Shown: positions 45,501 to 54,977, numbered from the stretch's first letter. The stretch: 64,000 bases of DNA from JAEINY01 sp942490535 (GCA_942490535.1 CALNXQ010000004.1:806001-870000); one strand, 5' to 3'. Notes: a model not told the origin generated them from the sequence alone. Program-made: numbers and translations.

Positions 45501-46480
45501 AGCCGGCTTATTCTGTTTGAATTAAACAAAAGTCGCTCAATGGCTGGATTGTCATTGAAAGAGCCATTTATTTCTTCTAACTTATTAAAAGATAAATCTA
45601 CAATGCGCAGGTTCTGACACCCTCTAAGATTCGGGCTAAACTGTGATAATTGATTGGATGAAATATACAGTCCTGTCAAACGCTTACAGCTGGATAAATC
45701 CAACCGAAACTCTGACAGTCGATTATAATTCAATGCCAGCCTTTCGAGGTGGCGACATCCAGATACATTTGGTTCAAAATGGGCCATTTGATTATCCGAC
45801 AAATTGAGTTCCCGAAGATCTGGAAAAACGGATAAATCAACCGTAAATGAATCAATCTTATTGTGATCAAGAAATAAGGTATGCAGTTTTGAAGGTTGAG
45901 AAACAGCCGGATTAAATGCTTTAATTTGATTATAACCCAAGAGTAAAACTTCAAGGTTTCTCAGAATATTAAAATCAAAATCAATGGCTGTTAACTTATT
46001 CTTAAGTAAATTAATTCGCTTCACCTGATTGCTACTGGCAAAAGTAAAATTGGTTTGAGATAACCTGTTTCCTGCTAGTTCAATCTCACTTAAAAATGGC
46101 AGCTGCTCAAAATTAACGTCCAGGTATTGCAGCTTATTTTCGCTGACATTAATCACTTTTAACGGTCCATTCTTTGAAAAAACCAGCTGACAAGTATCCA
46201 ATTTGTTATTCGCTAAATCAACCTGCTGAAGGTAAATCAGGAAGGACAAATCGGCCTGCAACTTAGACCGATCCAAAGCATTACGCAGCTTCAACCGGAT
46301 AATGTGTCCTTTCGAGTCAAGCTGAATAAAATTCTGATCCGGAAGACCATCGTTATCCTTATCCAATTCTGGCAATATAGCCAATAGCTTTATAAAGCTA
46401 TTATCGGTAGTTTTTGCACATAAATTTCCCGTGTAGAGGAAACTCAGCATCATCAACCACATGATTCCAAAACGTGACAT
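42575..46480 (-). CDS. Giant secreted leucine-rich-repeat protein
   Basis: A 1301-residue exported protein. A signal peptide (about 1-22, MWLMMLSFLYTGNLCA) is followed by a DKDNDGLPD calcium-loop-like motif near residue 40. From about 60 to 900 there is a nearly unbroken run of 23-residue leucine-rich repeats of the form LxxLxLSxNxLxxFxxxxxxCxx, with Asn at the turn and Phe/Ile at the other side. A linker of about 120 residues follows, then a second LRR block opening with the bacterial-type cap LYYEMQGDKWYSNAGW and LDLSNNHLRGYVP. No C-terminal sorting signal is visible. LRRs bind proteins, so adhesion or recognition is plausible. I start at the ATG at 46480. Confidence 0.88.
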   Translation of the reverse strand: MSRFGIMWLMMLSFLYTGNLCAKTTDNSFIKLLAILPELDKDNDGLPDQNFIQLDSKGHIIRLKLRNALDRSKLQADLSFLIYLQQVDLANNKLDTCQLVFSKNGPLKVINVSENKLQYLDVNFEQLPFLSEIELAGNRLSQTNFTFASSNQVKRINLLKNKLTAIDFDFNILRNLEVLLLGYNQIKAFNPAVSQPSKLHTLFLDHNKIDSFTVDLSVFPDLRELNLSDNQMAHFEPNVSGCRHLERLALNYNRLSEFRLDLSSCKRLTGLYISSNQLSQFSPNLRGCQNLRIVDLSFNKLEEINGSFNDNPAIERLLFNSNRISRLNLRMENLCQLRELDLWGNHLHHFEVNLSNCNELEILNLSNNVLESFKPNLNANQKLKRLFLGNNKLTSFSQQFKYHKDLETLVLSNNYLKEFNTSIEGCKKLTELDLSNNLLTRFEHNFSACPALQKLNISHNKIENCRIEFKRNWELKELKVNNNQLTEFHAKLFHCPSLEVIDVSNNRLTDFEVDLLNQHLLQYLALNNNQLQNIHIKLFNCRDLKYLDVSNNGLDEFKLDLRANDKLEHLDVSNNQLKSFSDLKINGWKLKVLDLSFNRLSDLEVNFYLFQSLRVLNLRGNHISRFNYNLINNEQLVFLDLGQNKLSSIESKLNACPRLRYLKLDQNEFRQFTLNLDSCKFLKHLDLSHNRISYISTPIGQMKNLETLKLSHNRLFSISFSFEKMFDLKELDISYNELRYFDNELTMCYSLEQVNLSHNHLVQLDIEFDGFFNLESFDISWNDLFFFVADFSNSGNLKKLDFSHNSIALLKLDINECWFFNDLNASNNLIEQVYLDLKGCSLLNALNLSHNKIKELDLNLSWSPYLSSLQLNHNLIHKTNLVLADNVHLDALLIDNNCLTPDYLLHINEAYGKLASTFSYAHQTSHGLLRWSKVNANQYVYSLVARIDSLHHEWYMNGALKKSGLANQYVANKSDQGLLECVISHPQLPGLTYSYEAYLNVNVPKEQVEALSQLYYEMQGDKWYSNAGWDQIRRGKRMPRYFSGLKGVQFDVDGNVTQLDLSNNHLRGYVPDLFNRFTHLSKVDLSHNMIGGFQLDQPFGAQVETIDLSHNILKDFSLSLANLEGLRYLDVGHNVISSFKPILVKDSKLETIVISENRLDSIGFTNKLTNLKKLDVDNNRIHYIDIDFSDCNSIDTIDLSGNRLKFENLTPLLYKLPKKVGKLITGHQDVWYNLEYDQGLNAVYIGDVLEKTCAIEWYKAGEKQEVKKHFISLKKEFYRDYDAIITNPFFPGTTLKALWNR

Positions 46481-46545
46481 ATTGGGATTAATACACTTAT
46501 CAGATTGCACCATTAACATTTGTTAACAAAACTAACGCTTTTATC

Positions 46546-47571
46546 TCAATCTGCAAAGAAAGGAGCCCAAACTATTAAAAATGGCCAGTTTTTTCCTGTA
46601 AAATAGATCAAATTATCAGTCTTGTTAAAAGCTATTCCATTGAGAGGCCCAGCATGCGGATAATTTTGTCGGTCGATGAGAGAACTAAAATCAATGCGCT
46701 TCATAACTTTCCCTGTCTTTTCATCAATCACAATCACATGATCCCGTCCCAACACATTGGCCCATATTGCACCCTCTATAAACTCCAATTCATTGATAAA
46801 TGAAACGACACCTTTGTCATCATACACTATTAATTCCCTTTCCACAGTAAGATCAGTGCCATTGAGAAAATAGATGTATTCACTCCCATCACTAGCTACC
46901 AGCAAATCACCTTTGGATGTAAGTCCCCATCCCTCACGCTTGTAAGGTAATTGCCGGGACATATTGAGCGCAAAATCAAAAACCTGAATTTTCCCATTCT
47001 TCCAGGTAAGTTGCCAAAGACTATCATTCAAAACAGCTAATCCTTCTCCAAAGAGATTTGGATCAATATCGACCTGAGCAAGGATCTCGCCTGTTTTGGG
47101 ATCCAATTTACTGAGTTTGGAACGGCCTAATAATCCGGTAGATTCATAGAGCACCTGATCCCGATAGACCAATCCTTGCGTAAATGAACTGGTATCATGT
47201 GGTAGAAACAGCACACTCATTGGAATAAGCGTTGAAGGAATAATATCAGATACTTTAAATAGCCGGTCTTCTATATAATACTCCTGCTTACCACAATACA
47301 CTTTCAAAGACATATTATGGACACCTGGCTGAAACTGCTTTGAAATAATTTGTATTTGGTTGCCTTTTATGGAAAGATGGACAGAATCATCACTTTTTAC
47401 ACTACTCACAGAATCAATCAATGAGCTTTTTCGAGCTAGACTATAGATTACAGTATCCGAATCCGAAATCTGTATTATTCGATTATTGGGCATCCGATGA
47501 TGAGATATCAATCGGATGCCGCATCCCGAAAAGTTGATTAATACGAGTATAAAAATAACGTTGCGTACCAA
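46546..47571 (-). CDS. Glutaminyl-peptide cyclotransferase, secreted beta-propeller type
   Basis: A 341-residue protein with a signal sequence (ILVLINFSGCGIRL; lipobox-like Cys17). After about 120 residues of N-terminal Ig-like strands, the C-terminal 220 residues show the glutamine cyclotransferase family pattern: SFTQGLVYRDQVLYESTGLLGRSKL, FGEGLAVLNDSLWQLTWKNG and LNGIAFNKTDNLIYFTGKNWP. It converts N-terminal Gln of peptides to pyroglutamate. Its stop lies 26 bases before the start of the preceding long frame of the LRR gene, so the two may be co-transcribed from the patB side. Confidence 0.87.
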   Translation of the reverse strand: MVRNVIFILVLINFSGCGIRLISHHRMPNNRIIQISDSDTVIYSLARKSSLIDSVSSVKSDDSVHLSIKGNQIQIISKQFQPGVHNMSLKVYCGKQEYYIEDRLFKVSDIIPSTLIPMSVLFLPHDTSSFTQGLVYRDQVLYESTGLLGRSKLSKLDPKTGEILAQVDIDPNLFGEGLAVLNDSLWQLTWKNGKIQVFDFALNMSRQLPYKREGWGLTSKGDLLVASDGSEYIYFLNGTDLTVERELIVYDDKGVVSFINELEFIEGAIWANVLGRDHVIVIDEKTGKVMKRIDFSSLIDRQNYPHAGPLNGIAFNKTDNLIYFTGKNWPFLIVWAPFFAD

Positions 47572-47576
47572 TGTGA

Positions 47577-48749
47577 TTAATTTTGGTTTCTGGCGCGTGC
47601 AATATTCGTTAACGCTTGCTTAAGAACATGTTGAGGACTAGCCACATTCATTCGCAAAAATCCATTTCCTTCTTCGCCAAATGATAATCCATCATTTAAA
47701 CCAACTCCTGCTTTATGAATCATAAAATGCTTCAATTCCCTTTGACTCATGCCCCACGCTTTAAAATTCATCCAGACCAAATAAGTGGCTTCCGGCTTAA
47801 AAAATGAAATATCTGGAATCTCTGCTTGAACAAACTGTTCCACAAACGATATATTTGCTTCCAGATAGCTAAGCAATTCAGTCAACCACTCTTTGCCCTC
47901 ATTGTAGGCTGATTCCAGAGCCACTCCACTAAAGATATGTCCCATGTGCAATTGAAGCCCATTCTGCTTTTTGCGATAAGCAGCCATTAATTGAGGATTG
48001 GCCCCAACTACATATGAGGTGCTAAAACCCGCAATATTAAAGGTTTTGGATGGAGCCATAAAAGTTAAACAGTTCTGAGCTGCCTGATCACTTAAGGTCG
48101 CAAAAGGAATGTGCTGATGACCGAAAAGAGTCAAGTCCGCATGAATCTCATCCGTTAAAACCAGGACTTTGTGTTTTAAACATATCTCATTCACTTTCAG
48201 CAATTCCTCTTTGGTCCATACGCGTCCGGTGGGATTGTGAGGACTACAAAACATGAGCATGGTATTCTCTGGTTTTGACGCCAGTTCTTCCAGCTGCTCA
48301 AAGTTAATATGATATTTACCTTCTATTTCCATCAAAGGATTTTTAACGACTTTTCGATCGTTTTCAGAAATTACAGAATAAAAGGGTGGATAAATGGGTG
48401 GCTGAATAATAATACCGTCACCTGGTTTGCTCAATGCCAATACTGACATTACTAATGCCGGCACAACGCCCGGCGAATATTCAATCCAACTTTTTTCGAT
48501 GGCCCATTGATGTTTATATTGAACCCAGTCCACAATACTTTGTGCAAAGCCATCTTTACGAATGGTATAACCATATATTTCATGAGCAGCGCGCTCCTGA
48601 ATGGCTTTTTGAACCAATGGAGGTGCTTCAAAGTCCATATCAGCCACCCACAAGGGAATCACTTCATTGGTTCCAAAATTCTTTTCTCTTAAATCCAGTT
48701 TATACGCATTTGTGCCCGCGCGATTAATCACCTTATCAAAATCGTACAT
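47577..48749 (-). CDS. PatB/MalY family C-S lyase (PLP enzyme)
   Basis: A 390-residue class I/II aminotransferase-fold enzyme of the PatB type, which cleaves the C-S bond of cystathionine-like substrates. The N-terminus YDFDKVINRAGTNAYKLD, the PLP aspartate in LVLTDEIHADL, and the Lys in APSKTFNIAGF near residue 234 are diagnostic. It is six bases upstream of the glutaminyl cyclase gene on the same strand, so they form an operon. It works in the cytosol. Confidence 0.94.
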   Translation of the reverse strand: MYDFDKVINRAGTNAYKLDLREKNFGTNEVIPLWVADMDFEAPPLVQKAIQERAAHEIYGYTIRKDGFAQSIVDWVQYKHQWAIEKSWIEYSPGVVPALVMSVLALSKPGDGIIIQPPIYPPFYSVISENDRKVVKNPLMEIEGKYHINFEQLEELASKPENTMLMFCSPHNPTGRVWTKEELLKVNEICLKHKVLVLTDEIHADLTLFGHQHIPFATLSDQAAQNCLTFMAPSKTFNIAGFSTSYVVGANPQLMAAYRKKQNGLQLHMGHIFSGVALESAYNEGKEWLTELLSYLEANISFVEQFVQAEIPDISFFKPEATYLVWMNFKAWGMSQRELKHFMIHKAGVGLNDGLSFGEEGNGFLRMNVASPQHVLKQALTNIARARNQN

Positions 48750-48780
48750 ACAACTCTTTTATTTTCTATTTGGTACAAAA

Positions 48781-48799
48781 AAAGGGCGAAAAGCCCTTT
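48781..48799 (-). terminator. Terminator after the DUF4625 gene
   Basis: AAAGGGC and GCCCTTT form a tight stem with a short loop, followed on the minus strand by a T run, 27 bases past the stop. Confidence 0.82.
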
Positions 48800-48825
48800 A
48801 AATTATATGGTAAAGTATAATGCTC

Positions 48826-49290
48826 TTAGTTAATCACAATATTAACCATCTTTTGGCTCTTATTTCCAACTTTATCTTCCATATCAAAGGTAATAGTATA
48901 ACTACCACCCAAACAAGCCGCCTCAATATTTTGGCCAAATAATTGAGCTTTGGTGATAGTCTCTCCACCCTTTGTTCCTATAATAGCAAGATTATCTACA
49001 TTCCCATTTTCTGCCGGTAACCATGGCGAACCAATTCCTTTCAATTGAGTTTTGGGTGCGTTATCATTATACTTAATGCTCACCGCACAACTTTTTAGAC
49101 CGGAAGCATCCTTAAATGTCACATCCAAAGGCAAAGCACTACCTTTGTAATAGGTCTTGTTATCAAAAGGATCTTTCAACTCTACTGTTGGACCTTCTGT
49201 ATCTGGTGTCTCATCATCTTTTCCACAACTTGTAAAAGATATCATTAGAACAAGCGCAAAGAATAAAAGTAGATTTGTATGGTTCTTCAT
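48826..49290 (-). CDS. DUF4625 domain lipoprotein
   Basis: A 154-residue secreted lipoprotein. The signal sequence ends in SFTSCGKDDE, lipobox Cys22, followed by an Asp/Glu-rich stretch that may act as a surface-export signal. The remaining 115 residues (PTVELKDPFDNKTYYKGSALPLDVTF) form a beta-sandwich pattern of the DUF4625 type. Function unknown. It lies alone between the epimerase and patB genes, with its own terminator. Confidence 0.82.
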   Translation of the reverse strand: MKNHTNLLLFFALVLMISFTSCGKDDETPDTEGPTVELKDPFDNKTYYKGSALPLDVTFKDASGLKSCAVSIKYNDNAPKTQLKGIGSPWLPAENGNVDNLAIIGTKGGETITKAQLFGQNIEAACLGGSYTITFDMEDKVGNKSQKMVNIVIN

Positions 49291-49477
49291 AGATTTATTT
49301 TTTACAAATATAATTGTTTCAGGTAATCAGAACACAAATTAGCAATTGAATATTCCTGATATACATAAATTAAAAGAAATCATAACGAAACGAAAGCACT
49401 TAGTCACTTCTATTCTCATATACAACACAAATGCTTTCGATTTTTTTCATTTGACAATACACCAATCCAATTGCGGA

Positions 49478-50461
49478 TTATTTTAAATTCTCCCAATACC
49501 ATTGAATGGCTTCTTTTAAACCATCACGAATATTATGTTTCGGATTATAACCCAGTAATTCTCGAGCCTTATCAATAGACGCTAAACTATGAGGTATATC
49601 ACCAGCCCGTTCCGGACCATATTTAATTTCCACGGTACCTATCTCAGCATCAAAATCACTCAGAAAATTTCGCAAATGACCTGTCAGTTCGTTCAATGTA
49701 GTTCGCTCGCCAAAAGCCACATTATAAACAGTATTTATTGCCTCCTGGGTTTCCACGGTTGCGGCTAATTGATTTGCCTGCACGACGTTTTCAATGTAGG
49801 TGAAATCGCGCGAAAAAGTGCCATCGCCGTTTATCTGAGGTGATTCTTTGGCCATTAGTGCTTTTACAAATTTAGGTATCACAGCTGCATAGGCGCCATC
49901 CGGATCCTGCCGACGTCCAAATACATTGAAGTATCTCAAACCAATAATTTGCATATCATATAATTTTGCAAATACATCGGCATACAATTCATTGACATAT
50001 TTGGTAATGGCATAGGGAGAAAGTGGTTTACCAATGACATCTTCCACCTTGGGCAAATTCTTACTATCACCATAGGTTGAGGAGCTTGCTGCATACACCA
50101 CCCGTTTGACACCGGCATCACGAGCCGCTACCAACATATTAATGAACCCGGACACGTTGACATCATTGGATGTAATGGGATCTTTAATGGAACGCGGTAC
50201 TGATCCTAAAGCCGCCTGATGAAGCACAACTGTAACGCCATCGACTGCTGCCCGGCAAGTTTCTAAATCACGAATATCTCCTTCAATGAGGTGAAATTGA
50301 GGATTAACGAGAAATGGTTCAACATTAATCCGCTTTCCTGTTGAAAAATTATCCAGGCAACGTACCTTATTATTTTGCGTCAATAAGGTTTCAACTAAAT
50401 TAGAGCCAATAAAACCAGCTCCACCGGTCACCAATACGGTTTGATTTTCAAGTTTTCTCAC
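49478..50461 (-). CDS. NAD-dependent nucleotide-sugar epimerase (extended SDR)
   Basis: A 327-residue extended SDR enzyme. GGAGFIGSNLVETL at the N-terminus binds NAD; the YAITK catalytic pair lies near residue 149; GDGTFSRDFTYIENVVQAN and GPERAGDIPHSLASIDKA match UDP-N-acetylglucosamine/glucose 4-epimerases of the WbpP/TviC branch. It supplies sugars for surface glycans. The exact sugar is not fixed by sequence. It stands alone, not in a polysaccharide gene cluster. Confidence 0.9.
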   Translation of the reverse strand: MRKLENQTVLVTGGAGFIGSNLVETLLTQNNKVRCLDNFSTGKRINVEPFLVNPQFHLIEGDIRDLETCRAAVDGVTVVLHQAALGSVPRSIKDPITSNDVNVSGFINMLVAARDAGVKRVVYAASSSTYGDSKNLPKVEDVIGKPLSPYAITKYVNELYADVFAKLYDMQIIGLRYFNVFGRRQDPDGAYAAVIPKFVKALMAKESPQINGDGTFSRDFTYIENVVQANQLAATVETQEAINTVYNVAFGERTTLNELTGHLRNFLSDFDAEIGTVEIKYGPERAGDIPHSLASIDKARELLGYNPKHNIRDGLKEAIQWYWENLK

Positions 50462-50566
50462 GATACAATCATTTGAGCTATAAATGTAATAAACCCTTAA
50501 TTAACTATACATATACCATCAGGATTAAATTTATGAATAATCCAAAAGTTCTGATGAACGCATAAA

Positions 50567-50595
50567 AAAAAGCGACTGGTATCCCAGTCGCTTTT
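50567..50595 (-). terminator. Terminator after rny
   Basis: AAAAGCGACTGG and CCAGTCGCTTTT form a 12-base perfect stem with a short loop, and on the minus strand a T run follows. Confidence 0.9.
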
Positions 50596-50617
50596 CAAGA
50601 TACGTATTTTTCTTTAC

Positions 50618-52159
50618 TTATTTCGCATAGCTTATTGCGCGCGTCTCACGGATAACTGTAATCTTCACCTGACCCGGATAGGTCATCTCGGTTTGAATCT
50701 TACGGGCAATGTCGTATGACAATTCTTCAGCTTCCTTATCAGTGGTTTTCTCAGCTCCCACAATGACACGCAATTCACGGCCCGCCTGAATCGCATAGGT
50801 CTTCATTACGCCAGGATATGATAACGCCAATGATTCCAGATCTTTCAAGCGTTTGATATACGCCTCAATGACCTCGCGACGTGCACCCGGACGCGCCCCT
50901 GAAATGGCGTCACACACCTGAACAATCGGTGCAATCATGGTATTCATTTCCACTTCATCGTGGTGAGCTCCAATGGCATTACAAATATCTGGTTTCTCTT
51001 TGTACTTCTCAGCCAATTTCATACCCAGGATAGCATGCGGCAATTCTGGCTCCTCATCGGATACTTTACCAATATCATGTAACAAACCGGCACGTTTGGC
51101 TTTTTTCGGGTTCAACCCCAGCTCAGTGGCCATGATGGCACACAGATTAGCCGTTTCACGGGAGTGTTGTAGCAGGTTTTGACCATAGGAAGAACGGTAT
51201 TTCATTTTACCAACCAATTTAATTAATTCGGGATGCAATCCATGAATTCCCAAATCAATAGTGGTTCGTTTACCTGTTTCAATGATCTCTTCCTCTACTT
51301 GTTTCTTCACTTTATTCACCACCTCTTCAATGCGAGCAGGGTGGATACGTCCGTCTGTTACTAACTGGTGCAAGGCTAAACGGGCAATTTCACGACGCAT
51401 TGGATCAAAGGCGGAAAGCACAATGGCCTCAGGTGTATCATCAACGATAATCTCAACACCTGTAGCAGCTTCCAACGCACGAATATTACGTCCTTCGCGA
51501 CCGATAATCCGACCCTTCATCTCATCCGAATCGATGTGGAAAATCGTTACTGAATTTTCAATAGCCGTCTCCGTAGCCACACGCTGAACAGTCTGCAAAA
51601 CAATTCGTTTCGCTTCCTTATTTGCATTAATCTTAGCTTCATCCATGATATCATTGATGTATGACATCGCTTCTGTTTTTGCTTCGGCCTTCATACTTTC
51701 CATCAGCATCTCTTTGGCTTCATCGCCAGACATGCCGGAAATGGCCTCCAACTGCTCCACTTGTTGCTTATGCATGCGATCCACTTCCTCACCTTTTTTA
51801 TCCACCAATTCTAATTGTTTGGTCAGGTTGGAACGGATGGCTTCATTTTCTTTCACCTTGCGCTGAATTTCTTCAAATTTCTGAGAAAAAGTCGTCTCTT
51901 TTTGCTTCAACTTATTTTCAGCATTCAGAATGCGGGCATTGCGGGCATTAATTTCTTTCTCATGCTCACTTTTCAAGTGCAAGAACTTTTCTTTAGCTTG
52001 AAGGATCTTATCTTTTTTTATGACCTCGGCTTCGGCCTCAGCATCGCGGACCACTCGTTCACTTCTGGATTTCAGGGCCTTTGATATTAACAGCCATGTT
52101 ATGAGGCCTCCCACCAGAAATGCAACAACTCCAATTATTACTATTTCCATTTTATTCAC
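50618..52159 (-). CDS. rny: Ribonuclease Y
   Basis: A 513-residue membrane-anchored endoribonuclease that starts mRNA decay. It has one N-terminal membrane helix (about 5-25), a long coiled coil (30-190), a KH domain (DEMKGRIIGREGRNIRALEAATG near 215) and an HD domain with LLHDIGK near residue 358. Length and ends are standard. It is the last gene of the coiled-coil-zapA-rny group on the minus strand, with a 105-base gap after zapA. Confidence 0.96.
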   Translation of the reverse strand: MNKMEIVIIGVVAFLVGGLITWLLISKALKSRSERVVRDAEAEAEVIKKDKILQAKEKFLHLKSEHEKEINARNARILNAENKLKQKETTFSQKFEEIQRKVKENEAIRSNLTKQLELVDKKGEEVDRMHKQQVEQLEAISGMSGDEAKEMLMESMKAEAKTEAMSYINDIMDEAKINANKEAKRIVLQTVQRVATETAIENSVTIFHIDSDEMKGRIIGREGRNIRALEAATGVEIIVDDTPEAIVLSAFDPMRREIARLALHQLVTDGRIHPARIEEVVNKVKKQVEEEIIETGKRTTIDLGIHGLHPELIKLVGKMKYRSSYGQNLLQHSRETANLCAIMATELGLNPKKAKRAGLLHDIGKVSDEEPELPHAILGMKLAEKYKEKPDICNAIGAHHDEVEMNTMIAPIVQVCDAISGARPGARREVIEAYIKRLKDLESLALSYPGVMKTYAIQAGRELRVIVGAEKTTDKEAEELSYDIARKIQTEMTYPGQVKITVIRETRAISYAK

Positions 52160-52264
52160 GTTTATATATATAACAAATCCGCATCATTACGCCATTACCT
52201 GATGCTCTCATCAGCTAATTGACAAACAATGCGGGCTAACTTCAAAATGCTACTTAGCAGCTAC

Positions 52265-52570
52265 TTACAAGACTATATCACTATTTTCTGATAGAATGTC
52301 ATCCAATTGATCATTCAATTCCTGAACGGCCTCAATAAAGGGTGAAACATCATGACGGTTTTCTAATTCCAGCATTTTAATTACGAATTGCAATGCCGCC
52401 ATCGCTAAAAAATCCTGAACATCCTTGTCAGAATAGCGTTGCTTATATTGTAAAACCTTATCATTAATCAGCTTGGCAGCCAAACGAATACGCTCCTCAT
52501 CATTCCGATCGATCCGCAAGGGATAATATCGGTCCGCTACATTGACACGTATGGATAGTTTGTCGTCCAT
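52265..52570 (-). CDS. zapA: Cell division protein ZapA
   Basis: A 101-residue protein that bundles FtsZ filaments at midcell. The N-terminal KLSIRVNVADRYYPLRIDRNDEERIRLAAKLINDKV and the C-terminal long helix fit ZapA. It starts nine bases after the stop of the coiled-coil gene and precedes rny. The same order is common in Bacteroidota. Confidence 0.9.
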   Translation of the reverse strand: MDDKLSIRVNVADRYYPLRIDRNDEERIRLAAKLINDKVLQYKQRYSDKDVQDFLAMAALQFVIKMLELENRHDVSPFIEAVQELNDQLDDILSENSDIVL

Positions 52571-52579
52571 CTAATTAGT

Positions 52580-52873
52580 TTAACGGTTTAAAAGCGCTAT
52601 ACACTTGTCTATTTCCCGCACAATTTGGTTGATCCTTTTTTTGGTATCGCCCGATTCCGATGAACCCAGCACCAAATCTTTCGTTAATTTTAAATTGTTG
52701 AACCGTTCCTCCAGATCACCATAAGCTCTGGATGTTTCTTCCAACTGGCCTGCCAACCGTTCCTTCTCCTCTTCCAATAGCTTCACTTCGGCTTTCATGG
52801 CTTTGTAGTGTTCTACAAGCCGGCAAATTTTTCCTCTAAGTTCAACAATTAATATGTTATTTGGATCTGTCAT
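52580..52873 (-). CDS. ZapB-like coiled-coil protein upstream of zapA
   Basis: A 97-residue protein that is coiled coil over about residues 10-60 (RLVEHYKAMKAEVKLLEEEKERLAGQLEETSRAYGDLEERFNNL). A short helical tail follows (KKRINQIVREIDKCIALLNR). Position directly before zapA and shape suggest a ZapA partner in cell division. I start at the ATG at 52873 (MTDPNNIL); the longer frame would add an N-terminus rich in Phe and Lys with no coiled-coil character. The ATG at 52888 is also possible. Confidence 0.72.
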   Translation of the reverse strand: MTDPNNILIVELRGKICRLVEHYKAMKAEVKLLEEEKERLAGQLEETSRAYGDLEERFNNLKLTKDLVLGSSESGDTKKRINQIVREIDKCIALLNR

Positions 52874-53072
52874 GGCCAAATTTTTCATTACAAAGTTAAC
52901 ATTGGTTTTAAAAAATAAAAAAAAACCTTTAACTCTTTTCATGGTTATTATTTCAAATAGGTTAGTATCTGAAATTTGAGTAAGCATTTTTTTATATAAC
53001 TATGCAAAACGGCCATTTGATTTTTTTTAGGTTAATTTGCCCAAAATTATAAACGTGGAGAGAAGGTTTAAG

Positions 53073-54977
53073 ATGGAAGACTGGCTGCCAACATCAGCCA
53101 AAGAAGTGGAACGCAGAGGTTGGGATAGTCTGGATGTGATATTGTTTACAGGTGATGCATACATTGATCATCCTTCCTTTGGATCAGCTGTAGTAGGACG
53201 TTTATTGGAAGCACATGGCTTAAAAGTGGCCATCGTTCCCCAACCCAACTGGCGCGATGACCTGCGGGATTTTAAAAAACTGGGCCAACCTAATTTATTT
53301 TTTGGTGTAACATCGGGCGCGATGGATTCCATGGTTAACCATTATACGGCCAACCGTCGCAGACGTTCCGATGATGCTTATACCCCGGATGGCCGATCCG
53401 GTGCCCGACCTGATTATGCCACCATTGAATACAGTCGCATTCTTAAACAACTCTATCCTGATGTACCAGTTGTGATTGGTGGTATTGAAGCCTCTTTGCG
53501 TAGAGTGACCCACTATGACTATTGGCAAGATCAGTTAAAACCGGCGGTATTAGCCGAGTCCAATGCGGATTTACTGGTATATGGTATGGGTGAACAGCCA
53601 CTTCTGGAAATTATTCGACTATTAGAAAGAGGTGTACCGGTATCATCCTTAAAGACCATTGCCCAAACCGCCTTTTTGCAAGATAAAGAGGACGAGTTGC
53701 CCAAAAATAAGAACTGGAAAGATCTGGAACTTTTTTCGCATGAAGAGTGCTTAAAAGATAAGCTAAAATATGCCCGCAACTTTCGCCATGTTGAAGAAGA
53801 ATCCAATCGGTGGAATGCGGCCCGTATGACCCAGGATGTGGGTGATAAGCGCATCGTCATCAATCCGCCTTTTCCGCCCATGACAAGCGGGGAATTGGAT
53901 GATTCCTTTGATCTTCCGTACACGCGACTGCCGCATCCGCGCTATGTGGCCAAGGGTACCATTCCGGCCTTTGAGATGATCAAATTTTCGGTAAACATGC
54001 ATCGTGGCTGTTTTGGGGGTTGTAGTTTTTGTACTATTTCGGCGCACCAGGGAAAATTTATCGCCTCCCGTTCCAAAGAAAGTATTTTAAAGGAAGTGGA
54101 AGCCATTACCCACATGCCTGATTTTAAAGGCTACATTTCCGATTTGGGTGGTCCCAGTGCCAACATGTACAAAATGGAAGGTAAAAATTTAAAGATCTGT
54201 CAGCGGTGTACCCGACCGTCCTGCATCTTCCCAAATATCTGTACCAACCTGAATACGGATCACTCTGCCATGATCGAAATCTACCGCAGTGCAGACAAGG
54301 TTCCGGGCATCAAAAAAACATTTATCGGAAGTGGCGTCCGCTATGATATGCTATACAATAACATGGCTTCTTCGCAAGAGAAAGAAAGCCATCAAACATA
54401 CATGACCGAATTGGTCTCCAAACATGTTTCAGGCCGCTTAAAAGTAGCACCTGAACATACTTCAGATCAGGTTTTGAATGTGATGCGAAAGCCCACCTTT
54501 AAATTGTTCCATAAATTTAAAGCTGATTTTGAACGCATCAACCGGGAGAAGAAGCTGAATCAGCAGATCATCCCCTATTTCATTTCCAGCCACCCCGGTA
54601 GTCAGGAGGAAGACATGGCTAAATTAGCTTGCGAGACGCGTGAATTGGATTTTAAACTGGAACAAGTTCAGGATTTCACTCCTACTCCCATGACAGTAGC
54701 CACCGTGGTATATTATTCAGGTTACCACCCCTATACACTTGAAAAAATGTATACAGCCCGATCGAAAGATGAAAAATTGCTCCAGCGCATGTACTTCTTT
54801 TGGTACAAACCTGAATACCGGAAACAGATTGAAAGCCGATTGGCAAAGATCAAACGCATGGATTTGCTTAAAAAATTGTTCCCTTCCAAGGAACGGAAAG
54901 ATCAGGAACCAACCTCCAAGAAGCGAATCAATAAGACGAAGTCGAACATTAAATCCAAACCCAAATTTAAACGATGA
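53073..54977 (+). CDS. YgiQ family radical SAM protein
   Basis: A 634-residue radical SAM enzyme of unknown substrate. It starts with MEDWLPTSAKEVERRGWDSLDVI, the family N-terminus, has a central CFGGCSFC cluster motif near residue 312, and ends in a Lys/Arg-rich tail. I use the ATG at 53073, preceded by a purine-rich AGAGAAGG, and not the upstream in-frame TTG at 53037. The stop overlaps the start of the DUF4197 gene by four bases, so they are coupled. Confidence 0.95.
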   Translation: MEDWLPTSAKEVERRGWDSLDVILFTGDAYIDHPSFGSAVVGRLLEAHGLKVAIVPQPNWRDDLRDFKKLGQPNLFFGVTSGAMDSMVNHYTANRRRRSDDAYTPDGRSGARPDYATIEYSRILKQLYPDVPVVIGGIEASLRRVTHYDYWQDQLKPAVLAESNADLLVYGMGEQPLLEIIRLLERGVPVSSLKTIAQTAFLQDKEDELPKNKNWKDLELFSHEECLKDKLKYARNFRHVEEESNRWNAARMTQDVGDKRIVINPPFPPMTSGELDDSFDLPYTRLPHPRYVAKGTIPAFEMIKFSVNMHRGCFGGCSFCTISAHQGKFIASRSKESILKEVEAITHMPDFKGYISDLGGPSANMYKMEGKNLKICQRCTRPSCIFPNICTNLNTDHSAMIEIYRSADKVPGIKKTFIGSGVRYDMLYNNMASSQEKESHQTYMTELVSKHVSGRLKVAPEHTSDQVLNVMRKPTFKLFHKFKADFERINREKKLNQQIIPYFISSHPGSQEEDMAKLACETRELDFKLEQVQDFTPTPMTVATVVYYSGYHPYTLEKMYTARSKDEKLLQRMYFFWYKPEYRKQIESRLAKIKRMDLLKKLFPSKERKDQEPTSKKRINKTKSNIKSKPKFKR

